Assembly (NCBI GenBank): GCA_037176905.1
Contig: JBBBWG010026635.1
Span: 24,840 to 63,570, forward strand
Source of the DNA: Azolla pinnata
Taxonomy: Eukaryota; Streptophyta; Polypodiopsida; Salviniales; Salviniaceae
DNA: 38,731 bases
Direction: 5' to 3'
Under the pieces are notes generated by a model. It saw only the letters and a list, made by a program, of their open reading frames with translations. It had not been told where the DNA came from and ran no database searches. Positions 20,792-37,850 of this stretch are shown here, one piece after another. Each line of letters begins with the position of its first letter. Position 1 is the first letter of the stretch. Position numbers and translations under genes: made by a program.

Positions 20792-23700
20792 ATGGCTATG
20801 CCGGAGCTCCAGGTAGAAGTCGATGCCGCTGTTACGCCGTCGTTTTTTTTTGCATCTCTTTCGGAGGTTTTTTCGGCATCCGCTTCATGATCATCCCCAT
20901 CTTCCATTCTCCATTCTCGCATCTCCCATCTCCCCGCATGATGTCGCGTGATTTTCATGCCTCCCTTGCTCCTTGTATTCAGCTCCTAACCTCTCCTTGT
21001 GTTTGTTTGCAATGCCTCAGGATGTCGACGATGAAGAAGCTGATTCTTGCCATGCCAAGCACAAGCACAAGCAGCACCAGAAGCAGCAGCAGCAGCACCA
21101 GCAGCAGCATCAACAACAACAGCAGCAACAGAAGAAGAAGAAGGAGAAGAAGAATCATCAGCAACCACTAGAGAAACCGAAGAACGGACAACCCGATGAG
21201 CCTGACGACAAAGGCGATGATAACGACCACGATGAAGTTGGTGAGGATGGCGATGACGGCAATGACGATAGGTATCGAATTGCGAAGGACGACGACGACG
21301 ACGTTGCAATGAATCAAGAGACTGGAGGTAAGCAAAAGAAGAAGGACAAGAAGAAGAAAGAAGATGGAGGACAAGAGAAAGAAGAAGAAGAAAGAAGAGT
21401 AGTTATGGAAGCAAGAATGCACTGCCAAGCATGCAGGGTGAAGGTCTTCAAGGCCATCATCGGTTATCCAGGTATCATCACCATACTACAGACGCACGGA
21501 GGATGTATATGCACAAAATCTCCATGTCAGTACTGTGCTCGAGCTGTATGCATTAGGGAAATCTGTATATCTTGAACCACAATTCACATACCTACGCACA
21601 CATCCATACATATATAGCTAAACCTGGTACATAATTACGTACATTTACGTAGACTTTGTTACCCAAATGTGCATGCACATACATAGATCTTCTCTTGCTT
21701 ACATTTCAGCCCATAAATCTGCATAACCTGATGTGTTTCCCAATTGCACACATGCATACATAGATCTGCACATGCATACATTGAGTTTATTCATGTACAT
21801 TTGAAAACAGCACATTGAGCTCGTAAATTTTACGTTTTGATGTAGTATCTCAAATTCTTGTATACATAGATACATACACATGTACAAGCATATATACAGA
21901 CGTAACATATGTAGCCTCAGATACACATACAGAATATGCACATGCATGGCAGAAAGACATACAGGTAAACACACTCACAAATATGCATGCATATTACACA
22001 TTTACATGCACCTCCTGCTATCACATAAGTCATAGGAGCCAACTGGCGTAGAAAACACACATCCTTACGTATGCATCACACACATCCCGGCGTACAAACA
22101 CATGTATATTGTTTGGGTTGTATATGTGTATGTGCATCAGAATCAGTTAAGACTCGGTAGAAACAGAAGGAAAGGATTTAGGGTTTGGAAACAAAAGACT
22201 CATGATAGTTCACAAACGCTGGTTGGAGATGGCACAAAACACATTATGTAGCTTCATGAATCTGAAAATGCTGCACGAGAAATGTGAAGACTTGCAGCAA
22301 GGCAACTGCTTGGCTGCTTGTATTCAGTTTTACCTCAAGGCAAAGGAAAAACTTTAAACCTTGGATATGGTGGTGTTTAAGCAATTTAGGAAGTAGAAGA
22401 AGAAGAAGAAGAAAGATGCCTAAAATTCACTTTGGGAATCATGGGCCAGGTGTGGAGGACATACACATTGATATGGAGCCAGGTCAGAAGGTGAGCGTGA
22501 AAACATCACCAGGAACCGATGGCAAGAAGTTGTTTGAAGATGTGAGGAAGAAGACTCGCGGCAAAATCACTAGGCTCATCAGTACTCACCATAACCCTGT
22601 CATTGTCAACAACAACAACAACAAGGATCAACAATCCAAAAAGGTTCATACTGTAGATCTTTTATTTTTATTTCGAATTGTAAGGTCTATTCATTAGTAA
22701 ATAGAAACTGTCAAAGGCTACATAATTCCATATTGAAGATGAAAAGCCCATCCCTACCATCCTAAGAGAACCCTATGTAAGATCGATTATCAAAATAAAC
22801 CGGAACTTTCCTCCCTATCTACACAGTAGGTGGAGGAAAGATACAGTTAGGTGGTTCAAAGTTCCATCTCGGTTGATATTATCATGTAAAAGGACACTCG
22901 ACTGCATATAGCCTTGAATGCCATTCCTTCTGAGAATAGCTGCATCATCATGCCCTTTCATATCTTGCACACAATGAGTTTATACGTATGCATTTATGGT
23001 CTAGCACCCAAAATACACGCATATATAGGTCTTAACTCCCAACAAAGGGTCATCAGTTTCTTGTCTTGATTCTTTCTTTGCTTCCTTTTTGCCGGTGTTC
23101 TCAAATTCGATCTTTAACCATGCCATCTTTGCGGTTCGATGATTACATAATCCAGCAGAGCAATGCAGATGTGATTGTAACTCTCAAGGCCAACATGCAT
23201 TGTGGAGAATGTTGTAGGAAGGTGGAAAGGGCAGCATGGAAAGTTGAAGGTATGGTGCATATATTTGATGAATTTAAATCGCGAATAGGTTGTTTTGATG
23301 TATGTATGAGTAGAAAATTCTGTAACTTATCTGATGGTATGCATGTGGGTGTGTGCGCATGATCAGGCGTTTCGAGTGTTAGAGTGGAAGGGGAGACGGT
23401 GCTCGTTGTGGGGAAAGACTTGGACCCCATGAAAGTGTGCCAAGATGTGGGTAAAAGATCGGGGAAACATTTGGAGATCGTGAAAGCTCTGAAGAACGAG
23501 AAGAAAGACAACGTAGGTGGCAAATCGGGCGGACCCAAGGATGGTGGAAAACCAAACAACGGCAACAAGGATGGAGAGGAGAAGAAGAAAGAGAAAGAGA
23601 GCAACAGGGATGGAGAAAAGAAAGATGGCAATGGCAACGGCAATGGCAACGGCAACGGCAACGGCAACGGCAATGGCAAAGGTAAGGGTAATGGAAATGG

Positions 23701-23920
23701 TAAGGGCAATAGCAATGGCAATGGCAATGGTAAGGGTAATGGCAATGGTAAGGGTAATGGCAATGGTGAGAATAGTAAGGCATTTTATGCGAAGAAAGAG
23801 GAGAAGCGAGGGGATGCCGAGGCATTGACCGAGTATGTGCTCTATACGACTGCGCATGACTTCGATAATCATCCTCAATACTTCAGTGATGAGAATCCCA
23901 ACTCTTGCATGATCATGTGA
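20792..23920 (+). CDS. HIPP: Heavy-metal-associated isoprenylated plant protein with two HMA domains, 5 exons
   Basis: HIPPs are prenylated, membrane- or nucleus-associated metallochaperone-like proteins linked to metal and stress responses. Exons 20792-20812, 21021-21471, 22450-22643, 23156-23249 and 23367-23920 join to 1,314 nt and 437 residues. The N-terminus carries a His/Gln/Lys-rich run and then an Asp/Glu-rich acidic stretch. HMA1 (about 133-200) has M140-H-C142-Q-A-C145 and continues across the exon junction as GYPGVEDIHIDMEPGQKVSV. HMA2 (about 226-295) has M236-H-C238-G-E-C241 and VSSVRVEGETVLVVGKDLDP. Both metal-binding CxxC pairs are intact, and both domains are split by an intron at the same conserved Gly codon (phase 1). 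A Gly-Asn/Gly-Lys repeat linker spans about 343-387. The protein ends C434-M-I-M, a CaaX box. The start is uncertain: an in-frame ATG at 21012 would read MPQDVDDEEAD without exon 1, and the frame is open upstream through the purine tract. Confidence 0.88.
21472..22449 (+). other. HIPP intron 2, CATGCATACAT-rich
   Basis: This intron of 978 bp is unusually rich in alternating CACATGCATACATACA-type sequence from about 21585 to 22135, with repeated CATGCATACATAGATCTGC motifs near 21670-21780. It contains a telomere-like TTTAGGGTTT near 22178, in the opposite orientation to nearby ones. No gene is seen in it. Confidence 0.65.
23636..23768 (+). repeat. (GGYAAY)n hexamer array coding for Gly-Asn
   Basis: About 20 copies of GGCAAC/GGCAAT/GGTAAG lie within the last HIPP exon and encode alternating Gly-Asn with periodic Gly-Lys. 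Because the unit is 6 bp, every frame stays open, which explains the long Pro-Leu and His/Tyr frames on the other strand. Length probably varies between individuals without changing the frame. Confidence 0.9.
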
Positions 23921-24224
23921 TGTATACATAAATACTTATATATATATATGAGAGAGAGCTAGCTTTCAAGCTGACAACGAGGATGCCATGGCAATTTTGC
24001 TCTGTTTTTTCTTTTTTGGGCTTTCAAATCACCCTACTTATCTTGGCTTTTAAAACTCGGTTTAGTTTGCACTGATTTGGAAGAGGTGGCAGTTTACCAA
24101 GCGATCCGGGTGGCAGGATTTTTTGCTTTTGATTGTTGTGCAAGATTTTGAGAGCGGCTTAGTGGAACTTCTGGTTCCTTAATAAGTCCTTCATCGGATA
24201 GCTCGCTTCCCTGTTAATAAGGTG

Positions 24225-24650
24225 TGGCACTATCACTGTTCATTTAACTGGAATCTCAGCAAAATGGCAGCATCATCACTGTTGTTACAAGCTGCTGGTG
24301 TATCACTGTTTGCTTAACTGGAATCTGAGCAACATGGCCAGCATCACTGTTTTTGGAATCTGGTGTTATCACTGTTTGTTTAGCTGGAATCTCAGGGCAG
24401 AGGCAGCACCACTGTTTGGAATCTCTGCAAAATGCTGGTGTATCCACTGTTTACTTAACTTGGAATCTCAGCGAAATGGCAGTACCGCTGTTGGAATCTG
24501 TACGAAACGCATGGGAGTGTGTAGCACTGTTTGTTCAGTTGGAATGTCAGCAGCAAAATGTGAGTGTATCTATCAACCACTGTTTGCTCAGCTGGAATCT
24601 CAGCAAGATTCCAGTATCAGTGTTTGATCAACTGGAATATCGGTAAGGAT
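24225..24650 (+). repeat. Degenerate minisatellite with CACTGTTTGCTYAACTGGAATCT core
   Basis: The core CACTGTTTG...CTGGAATCTCAGC recurs about seven to ten times, alternating with shorter versions (CACTGTTTGGAATCT) and joined by a GCAAAATGGCAG linker. Spacing is irregular (about 45-70 bp), as expected of an old array. Function unknown. Confidence 0.78.
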
Positions 24651-25140
24651 TGCCAAGCCTACATGAATTCAGCGGAACATCGGCAAGAATCAGCGCCGGA
24701 GATCAGAACATGGAGCGGCTTGAGCTCGACATGAATCGAAAAGCACTAGAATCGCTACTCAGAACAGGCGGCGGGGCGCTCGATTGAAGAGAGATGATGA
24801 TATCTGGTCTTCGTTATTGCCCCCGTAAAACAAGTTCCCGTTGTCAATCAATCCTCCCTTTCGACTTCCACAGGTTATATGCTTTGGCTCTATCTCGTTC
24901 ATGGCGCTTGCTTGTGTTGCGTCAGATGCCGATACTCAAGCAGTCCATTGCCTCAGAAGGCGTTTCCATCTGGCAGTACGACGACATACAGACAACAAAG
25001 TAGTCGCTGCGGCTTGACGAAGCCATCGATCGAATGAGCCTGAAGAGTTTGCGCATCGCCAATTACCTCACCCACTTCTCCAAAGTTCCAACGAATCGAT
25101 TGACGACATGTAGGGGATGCATGAAGCGCCCGCCATAATC

Positions 25141-25180
25141 CATGTATGTATGTATGTATGTATGTATGTATGTATGTACG
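25141..25180 (+). repeat. (ATGT)n microsatellite
   Basis: About nine to ten perfect ATGT copies (read GTAT/TGTA in other registers). Translated frames give Thr-Tyr-Ile-His artefacts. Confidence 0.92.
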
Positions 25181-25588
25181 CATACAGATAGGGCACAAGG
25201 CGTATTATACAGGCATGAAGGAGAGAGATATACATTGACCGATGATGCTGCTTAGCTATATGCCTAATAGAAAGAAAAAGAGCATGGCCAATGTTAAGGG
25301 TGTTAAAAAAAGCGTCATGCAAGCCGGAAACAGGGGCATCATCGAATTTGCATGGGCAAAGACTAGTATTAGCTGAATCCTTCGCTCGCAGTAGAGGGCC
25401 AGATAACCAGAGTTAAATCTCTATGTTAAATGAAGAGAAGAAAAAAGGAAGAGGCGGGGCATAAAGAAGCCCGACAGCAGAAACGTAGGCGAGACACTGA
25501 CTGCAACTGCAACTGGAGGAGGAGGAGGAGGATATAGCGCGATGCTGATGGCTCGCTTCTATGCCAGAATGAGGTATTGTCGTTATCC

Positions 25589-25591
25589 CGA

Positions 25592-25620
<29 letters not shown>
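25589..25620 (+). repeat. (CT)n microsatellite
   Basis: A run of about 15 perfect CT dinucleotides. On the minus strand this is (GA)n, a common plant promoter motif, but no gene is identified next to it. Confidence 0.92.
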
Positions 25621-25622
<2 letters not shown>

Positions 25623-25995
25623 ATGATCAAATGATCGAATGATCGAACGAATGCTGAAGAATCCATTCAAATGTTATCGATCTCGATCTCGACCAGAATG
25701 CTGACGATCGTTAGTTCAAGGGGGTCCATGGATCGATCGAACGATCTATATCTCGATCGATAGATCTCTCGATCTATCTCGATCCATCGATTCGAAGTGA
25801 AGGCGACGTAGAGGAAGACGAATGCGTGTGTCACGCGTATCACATGTCCGTGTGTGTTGCATATCATCCACCAGAATGCGTCCCAAGAGTCTGTGTTTTG
25901 TAAGTTCGTTCAGGGACAAAGAGTCTGTTATGAGAGAACAAACACCCCCCCCAAAGATGGCCAAGACGCTTGTGTACAAAAAAGAATACGTAGGG

Positions 25996-26100
25996 ACGTA
26001 CGTGTACGCGTACGTGTGCATGTACGTATGTATGCCTTGGTGTGCCGGCCCTGTACGTATATACGTATGTGTGCATGTATGCATGTACGCGTACGTACAT
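25996..26100. repeat. Two alternating purine-pyrimidine tracts (40 and 49 bp)
   Basis: The stretches 25996-26035 and 26052-26100 alternate purine and pyrimidine with no break, made of GTAC, GTGT, GCGTAC and GCAT units, with 16 bp between them. They contain CG and CA/TG steps and so are better Z-DNA candidates than an AT-only tract. The sequence is also palindrome-rich (GTACGCGTAC in both tracts). Confidence 0.85.
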
Positions 26101-26127
26101 TGTACATACATCCGTCCCCACCACGAA

Positions 26128-26161
26128 TGCATGGCATGGCATGGCATGGCATGCATGCATG
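26128..26161 (+). repeat. (GGCAT)n followed by (GCAT)n
   Basis: About four GGCAT pentamers run into three GCAT tetramers immediately downstream of the alternating tracts. Simple-sequence DNA. Confidence 0.9.
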
Positions 26162-26171
26162 CTCAATCTGG

Positions 26172-26222
26172 CACGTGCGCTTCTGACACGTGCGTCTCTG
26201 GCACGTGCGGCCGTGACACGTG
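26172..26222. promoter_or_regulatory. Four G-box (CACGTG) motifs at exact 15-bp spacing
   Basis: CACGTG occurs at 26172, 26187, 26202 and 26217, each 15 bp after the last, in a unit CACGTGCGnnnnTGR. G-boxes are palindromic binding sites for plant bZIP and bHLH factors (PIF, ABF and HY5 types). The cluster lies 90-140 bp upstream of the GC-rich ORF beginning at 26312. The spacing shows it arose as a 15-bp minisatellite; regulatory use is inference. Confidence 0.6.
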
Positions 26223-26311
26223 TCGCAAGGACGGTGGTGGTGCTGAGCCTGCGGCGGGTGGCGCTGTGCATGACTCATGCCCATCGGACGGCTGCGGCCG
26301 CCCTGGCTTCC

Positions 26312-27091
26312 ATGGCGATGGACGGCCCCGATCGTCCCGGCCCCAGCCGTAGTAGCAGCCGCCGCCTCGCCGCCGAGATGGACGGCCCCGATCCGCCCCC
26401 GGCTGAGATGGACGGCCCCGATGAGCCCGCCGAGACGGACGGCCCCGATCCGCCCCCGGCTGAGATGGACGGCCCGGATGAGGCCGCCGGCGCCGCTGCT
26501 GCAGCGCCGCGGATGGTGAGGATCGACGGCGCGGAGGGCCTGCAGATGGACGGCGCAGATCGGCCGGGCAGCTTGTCGCCGCCGCCGCCGTCGTCTTCGC
26601 CGTCGTCGTCGTCTGCGAGAGAGATGGAGATGGAAGTGGTCATTGAAGCTTCGGCTCCAGGCTCGTGCTCGGGATCGGGGCTACTGCTGTGCAGCAGAGG
26701 AGGGCGGAGAAGCAGCAGGATGAGGGATTCAGACGCACCCGCGGCGGATGGCAGCGGCAGCAGCAGCAGCAGCAGCTGTTGTAGGAGAAGACGACGAAGT
26801 AGGCCTGCGGCGCCGCCATCAACGCCTGAGCGAGGACGTGGAGGAGGAGGAGGAGGAGGAGGAGGAGGAGAAGGAGAAGGCGCCGTGGCGATGGCGGCCG
26901 TCAGGGCCGAGGAGGAACAGGAACAGGAACAGGAGGAGGAGGAGGAGGAAGAGGAAGCGATGGCGATGGCGATGGCGATGGCGGCGTGGATGGAGGCGTA
27001 CCTGTCGGGGCTGGCGATGGCGCTGCGCAGAGGCAGATGGGCCGAGGCCGACGTCCTCTACATGCTCAACCTCAACCCTGCGAAACCCTAA
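26312..27091 (+). CDS. GC-rich low-complexity ORF, function unknown
   Basis: A frame of 259 codons starts MAMDGPDRPGPSRSSSRR. It contains five to six repeats of an MDGPD-type motif with Pro/Ala/Glu spacers (about residues 1-60), Ser- and Pro-rich runs, an Arg-rich patch, a Gly run, a Glu/Gln run and then AWMEAYLSGLAMALRRGRW and EADVLYML near the end. The stop falls inside the first telomere-like repeat unit downstream (reading LNPAKP then stop). The local GC content is far above that of the neighbours. The minus strand is also open across much of it, as GC-rich repeats cause by themselves, so I cannot tell a real gene from composition. The G-box cluster upstream argues mildly for a gene. No family recognised. 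Confidence 0.25.
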   Translation: MAMDGPDRPGPSRSSSRRLAAEMDGPDPPPAEMDGPDEPAETDGPDPPPAEMDGPDEAAGAAAAAPRMVRIDGAEGLQMDGADRPGSLSPPPPSSSPSSSSAREMEMEVVIEASAPGSCSGSGLLLCSRGGRRSSRMRDSDAPAADGSGSSSSSSCCRRRRRSRPAAPPSTPERGRGGGGGGGGGGEGEGAVAMAAVRAEEEQEQEQEEEEEEEEAMAMAMAMAAWMEAYLSGLAMALRRGRWAEADVLYMLNLNPAKP

Positions 27092-27400
27092 CCCTAACCC
27101 TAACCGTACAATACGGCAGACGTACGCATACGGTGTATGTCTCAACCCTGCGAAACCCTAACCCTAACCGTAACCCTACAATACAGCAGACATACGCATA
27201 CGGTGTATGTCTCAACCCTGCGAAACCCTAACCCTAACCCTAACCCTAACCCTACAATACGGCAGACGTACGCATACGGTGTATGTCTCAACCCTGCGAA
27301 ACCCTAACCCTAACCCTAACCCTAATCCTAACCGTACAATACGGCAGACGTACGCATACGGTGTATGTCTCAACCCTGCGAAACCCTAACCCTAACCTGC
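27071..27400 (+). repeat. 70-82 bp tandem repeat with CCCTAA telomere-type hexamers
   Basis: Units begin CTCAACCCTGCGAAACCCTAA at 27071, 27141, 27211, 27287 and 27369. Each carries a (CCCTAA)n block, then a constant part CCGTACAATACGGCAGACG and TACGCATACGGTGTATGT. Unit lengths are 70, 70, 76 and 82 bp, changing only in steps of 6, so they differ by whole hexamers. The hexamer is the TTAGGG type, not the TTTAGGG heptamer seen elsewhere in the window. Confidence 0.92.
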
Positions 27401-27608
27401 CCCGTGGCATGTATGCATGCATGTCTGTCGATGTTAGACCACGGTAACTATCCCCATCTCTCAAGATTCCAAATTGGAGATTCCAGATGCCGGTGGGGGG
27501 AAGTAGTGCGCCGCACAATCTGCAGATTCCAGCCAGATTACGTTTGCGCCCGATGTTCTGCTCCCGTAGCAGGTCTTTGCGAAAGATATCTCGCTTTCGT
27601 CTTGATTG

Positions 27609-28069
27609 GACCCTAAAAGCCTAATAAAAACCCTGTCCATGTTCTTGGCAAATTCAGAGCTATGTATCTTTGAGACCCTGAATAAAACCCTAAAACTCCT
27701 CTGGCAATTTAGAGCTATGTCTCTTGAGACCCTAAATAAAACCCTAAAAAGAACTCCTCTTGCAATGCAGAGCTATGTCTCTTGAGACCCTGAATAAAAA
27801 CCCTAAAACTCCTCTGGCAATTCACAGCTATGTCTCCTGAGACCCTGAATAAAACCCTAAAACTCCTCTGGCAATTCAAAGCTATGTATCTTTGAGACCC
27901 TAAATAAAACCCTAAAACTCCTCTAGCAATGCAAAGCTATGTCTCTTGAGACCCTGAATAAAACCCTAAAACTCCTCTGGCAATTCAGAGAGAGCTATGT
28001 CTCTTGATACCCTGAATAAAACCCTAAACCATGTCCATGCTCCTAGCCATTCAAAGCTATGTATCTACC
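27609..28069 (+). repeat. 54-58 bp minisatellite, about 8 copies, containing ACCCTAAA
   Basis: The unit GAGACCCTGAATAAAACCC then TAAAACTCCTCTGGCAATTC and AGAGCTATGTCTCTT recurs with starts near 27672, 27726, 27784, 27839, 27894, 27948 and 28006, flanked by diverged copies on each side. Intervals are 54-58 bp. Two telomere-like CCCT(G/A)AA and CCCTAAA motifs sit in each unit. It lies downstream of the convergent ABCC gene. Confidence 0.92.
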
Positions 28070-28891
28070 TCTAGCCCAACTATTATATACATGTGCATGA
28101 TTCACGCAAATCAGCCAACAGCATTTCCACATGTCTCAATATACATAACCAAAAGAGCCTTTCCCGACTGATCATTGATCGCACCATTATAATCCTACCT
28201 AACAACTGGCCATTTTTGTGTGCTCCAATGGTTCTTAGAAGCTCTTTACACCTCCCATCCATGAAAATCACAAACAAGTCTTGTACTGCCTTTTCTTGGT
28301 TCCATTCATCCAAAATCTTCCGAGCACAAACAGATGCATTTCAATCCCCGACAGGTTCGATCAAAAACCATTAGCACCAGCTACTTGCATTCATTCCTCT
28401 CCCATCCATTGAAGCATCAGATTCTACATGTTGCTTCTAAATGGATCAAGCAATCAAAAAGCAAAACAAAAACATCGGGCAACCTCTCGTGGGATTCAAG
28501 CCGTTTATTCTGTTACAAACCCCCAAGGAAACCCTTCCATCTGATCGGAGCCAAAAACACCTCGGACCCAAAAAAGATTCATCGAAGTTCCCGAAAAAAG
28601 CTTGGAAGTTCTAGCCGGTTCATTCTTATTTTGGGGTACTAATTGCTCAGCTGTATCAAAAAACTCACCAATTGCACAAGAAACACAGTGCATCATCTGG
28701 CACTCATCGAAGGCGTGAATACCGAACCAATGCCGTAACTATTCGCCCGAAAGCAATTCGCAGATTTGATTCAGCTGTCTGTCGAACCATGCTGTTTCAG
28801 CTTTTGCACAAACCCTAAACCAGTATGAGCTGATCGACATATTCGCAAATCACGATGGCATCGATGTCGAATCCAGCATCCTTTCGTCCGC
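28070..28891. other. 3' flank of the ABCC gene
   Basis: No repeat or recognisable gene was found. The part nearest 28891 should contain the ABCC 3' untranslated region. A 76-codon minus-strand frame at 28083-28313 begins MDEWNQEKAVQDLFV; I recognise no family. Confidence 0.5.
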
Positions 28892-36748
<7,857 letters not shown>

Positions 36749-36779
36749 TTTGATGGCGACGGCGAGCGTGGTATCGCAA

Positions 36780-37200
36780 TGGCGGATATGGCGATCTGGT
36801 GATGGTGATTGTGGTATCACAAGGGTGGATATGGCGATCTGGTGATGGTGTCACAATGGTGGATATGGCGATCTGGTGATGGTGATTGTGGTACCACAAT
36901 GGTGGATATGGTGATCTGGTGATGGTGATTGTGGTATCACAAGGGTGGATATGGTGATCTGGTGATGTTGATTGTGGTATCACAAGGGTGGATATGGTGA
37001 TCTGGTGACGGTGATTATGGTATCTCAAGGGTGGATATGGTGATCTGGTGACGGTGATTGTGGTATCACAAGGGTGGATATGGTGATCTGGTGATGTTGA
37101 TTGTGGTATCACAATGGTGGATATGGTGATCTGGTGACGGTGATTGTGGTATCACAAGGGTGGATATGGTGATATGGCGATGGCGATGGTGAGCTTGTGT
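36780..37200 (+). repeat. 43-bp minisatellite, 10 copies, just upstream of ABCC
   Basis: GGTGGATATGGTGATCTGG with GTGATGGTGATTGTGGTATC and ACAAG recurs; the GGATATGG anchor falls at 36784, 36827, 36861, 36904, 36947, 36990, 37033, 37076, 37119 and 37162. Eight of nine intervals are exactly 43 bp; one copy has lost 9 bp (34 bp). The array starts about 32 bp from the ABCC start codon, so it occupies the leader or core promoter. Since 43 is not a multiple of 3, each frame reads a 43-residue super-repeat; the long minus-strand Thr/His/Pro frames are artefacts. Confidence 0.95.
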
Positions 37201-37420
37201 TAATGGTGCCGTGGTGATGATGGCGATGGTGATGGTGGAATCTACACGAACCTGGAGGTTTCATGTCTGAGCCGACAAGGCTCCACCATGGAGCTGCCCA
37301 AGAGATACTCCATCGATCCACCACATTTTCTGCCCGATTTGAAGCCCCAAGGCTACAGACCTGCAGCTGCAAACAGAAGCTCAAGCATGATGATGGGAGC
37401 TTGGGGTGTGAGAGAGATCA

Positions 37421-37506
37421 TCAGCATCAATCATCAGCATCAGCATCAATCATCATCAGCAGCATCAATCATCATCATCAGCATCAATCATCATCATCAT
37501 AAGCAT
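37421..37506 (+). repeat. (ATCATC)n-type trinucleotide repeat
   Basis: CATCAGCATCAATCATCATC-type units repeat for about 85 bp. It is an imperfect CAT/CAG triplet array giving Ser, His or Ile runs in different frames, with no sign of being coding. Confidence 0.88.
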
Positions 37507-37692
37507 CTCCAGATGCTAGATGCAGCAGATTGGTGCGTTTGAATCATTCAAACCCTTCTCGGACATGGCGGATAGAGCTGTGCAGATCATCAGCACAGGA
37601 TCTGCATTCATCGTGGATTCCAACGAATGCATCCATGTCTCGGTTTTATGTGGTGCTCGAGTGTTGAGGATAATCCTCTTTTGCACTCTCTC

Positions 37693-37850
37693 ATTTCTTC
37701 TTCTCCTTCTCCTTCTCCTTCTCCTCCTCCTCCTGCTGCTTCTTCTGCTTCTGCTTCTGCTTCTGCTTCTACTCCTTCTACCTTCTTCTTCTATCTTCTT
37801 CTTCTTCTTCTTCTTCCGCTTCCTTCTCTTCCTTCTTCCACCATGACCGC
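37693..37850 (-). repeat. CTT/CTC polypyrimidine tract (GAA/GAG on the ABCC sense strand)
   Basis: About 150 bp of nearly pure pyrimidine on the plus strand, mostly CTTCTC, CTCCTC and TTCTGC units. On the minus strand, which is sense for ABCC, it reads GAA/GAG and lies about 0.95-1.1 kb upstream of the ABCC ATG. This parallels the purine tracts upstream of TMX2 and HIPP. Confidence 0.88.

Larger units (their letters stand above)
23921..26311. other. Repeat-rich spacer without a recognised gene
   Basis: It holds the HIPP 3' flank, a degenerate minisatellite (24225-24650), an (ATGT)n run (25141-25180), a (CT)n run (25589-25620), a GATC/CGAT-rich stretch (25676-25795), alternating purine-pyrimidine tracts (25996-26100), GGCAT repeats and G-boxes. 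Short open frames on both strands show no family resemblance. Confidence 0.65.

Noticed and set aside
20397..20958. Overlapping Lys/Arg- and Phe/Ser-rich frames on both strands
   Set aside because: They are created by the polypurine tract upstream of HIPP and open on both strands for that reason.
23143..23929. Minus-strand Pro-Leu, His-Tyr and Ile-Ala-rich frames opposite the HIPP last exon
   Set aside because: They are shadows of the coding (GGYAAY)n hexamer array.
26275..26643. Minus-strand 122-codon Ser/Gly/Ala frame opposite the GC-rich ORF
   Set aside because: The sequence is GC-rich and repetitive, so both strands stay open; the minus frame has even less protein-like character than the plus frame.
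28083..28313. 76-codon minus-strand frame MDEWNQEKAVQ...
   Set aside because: No family recognised and it lies in the 3' flank of ABCC; too short to claim as a gene.
36780..37200. CRISPR-like regular repeats
   Set aside because: The repeats are contiguous with no unique spacers, in a plant nuclear sequence; it is a minisatellite.
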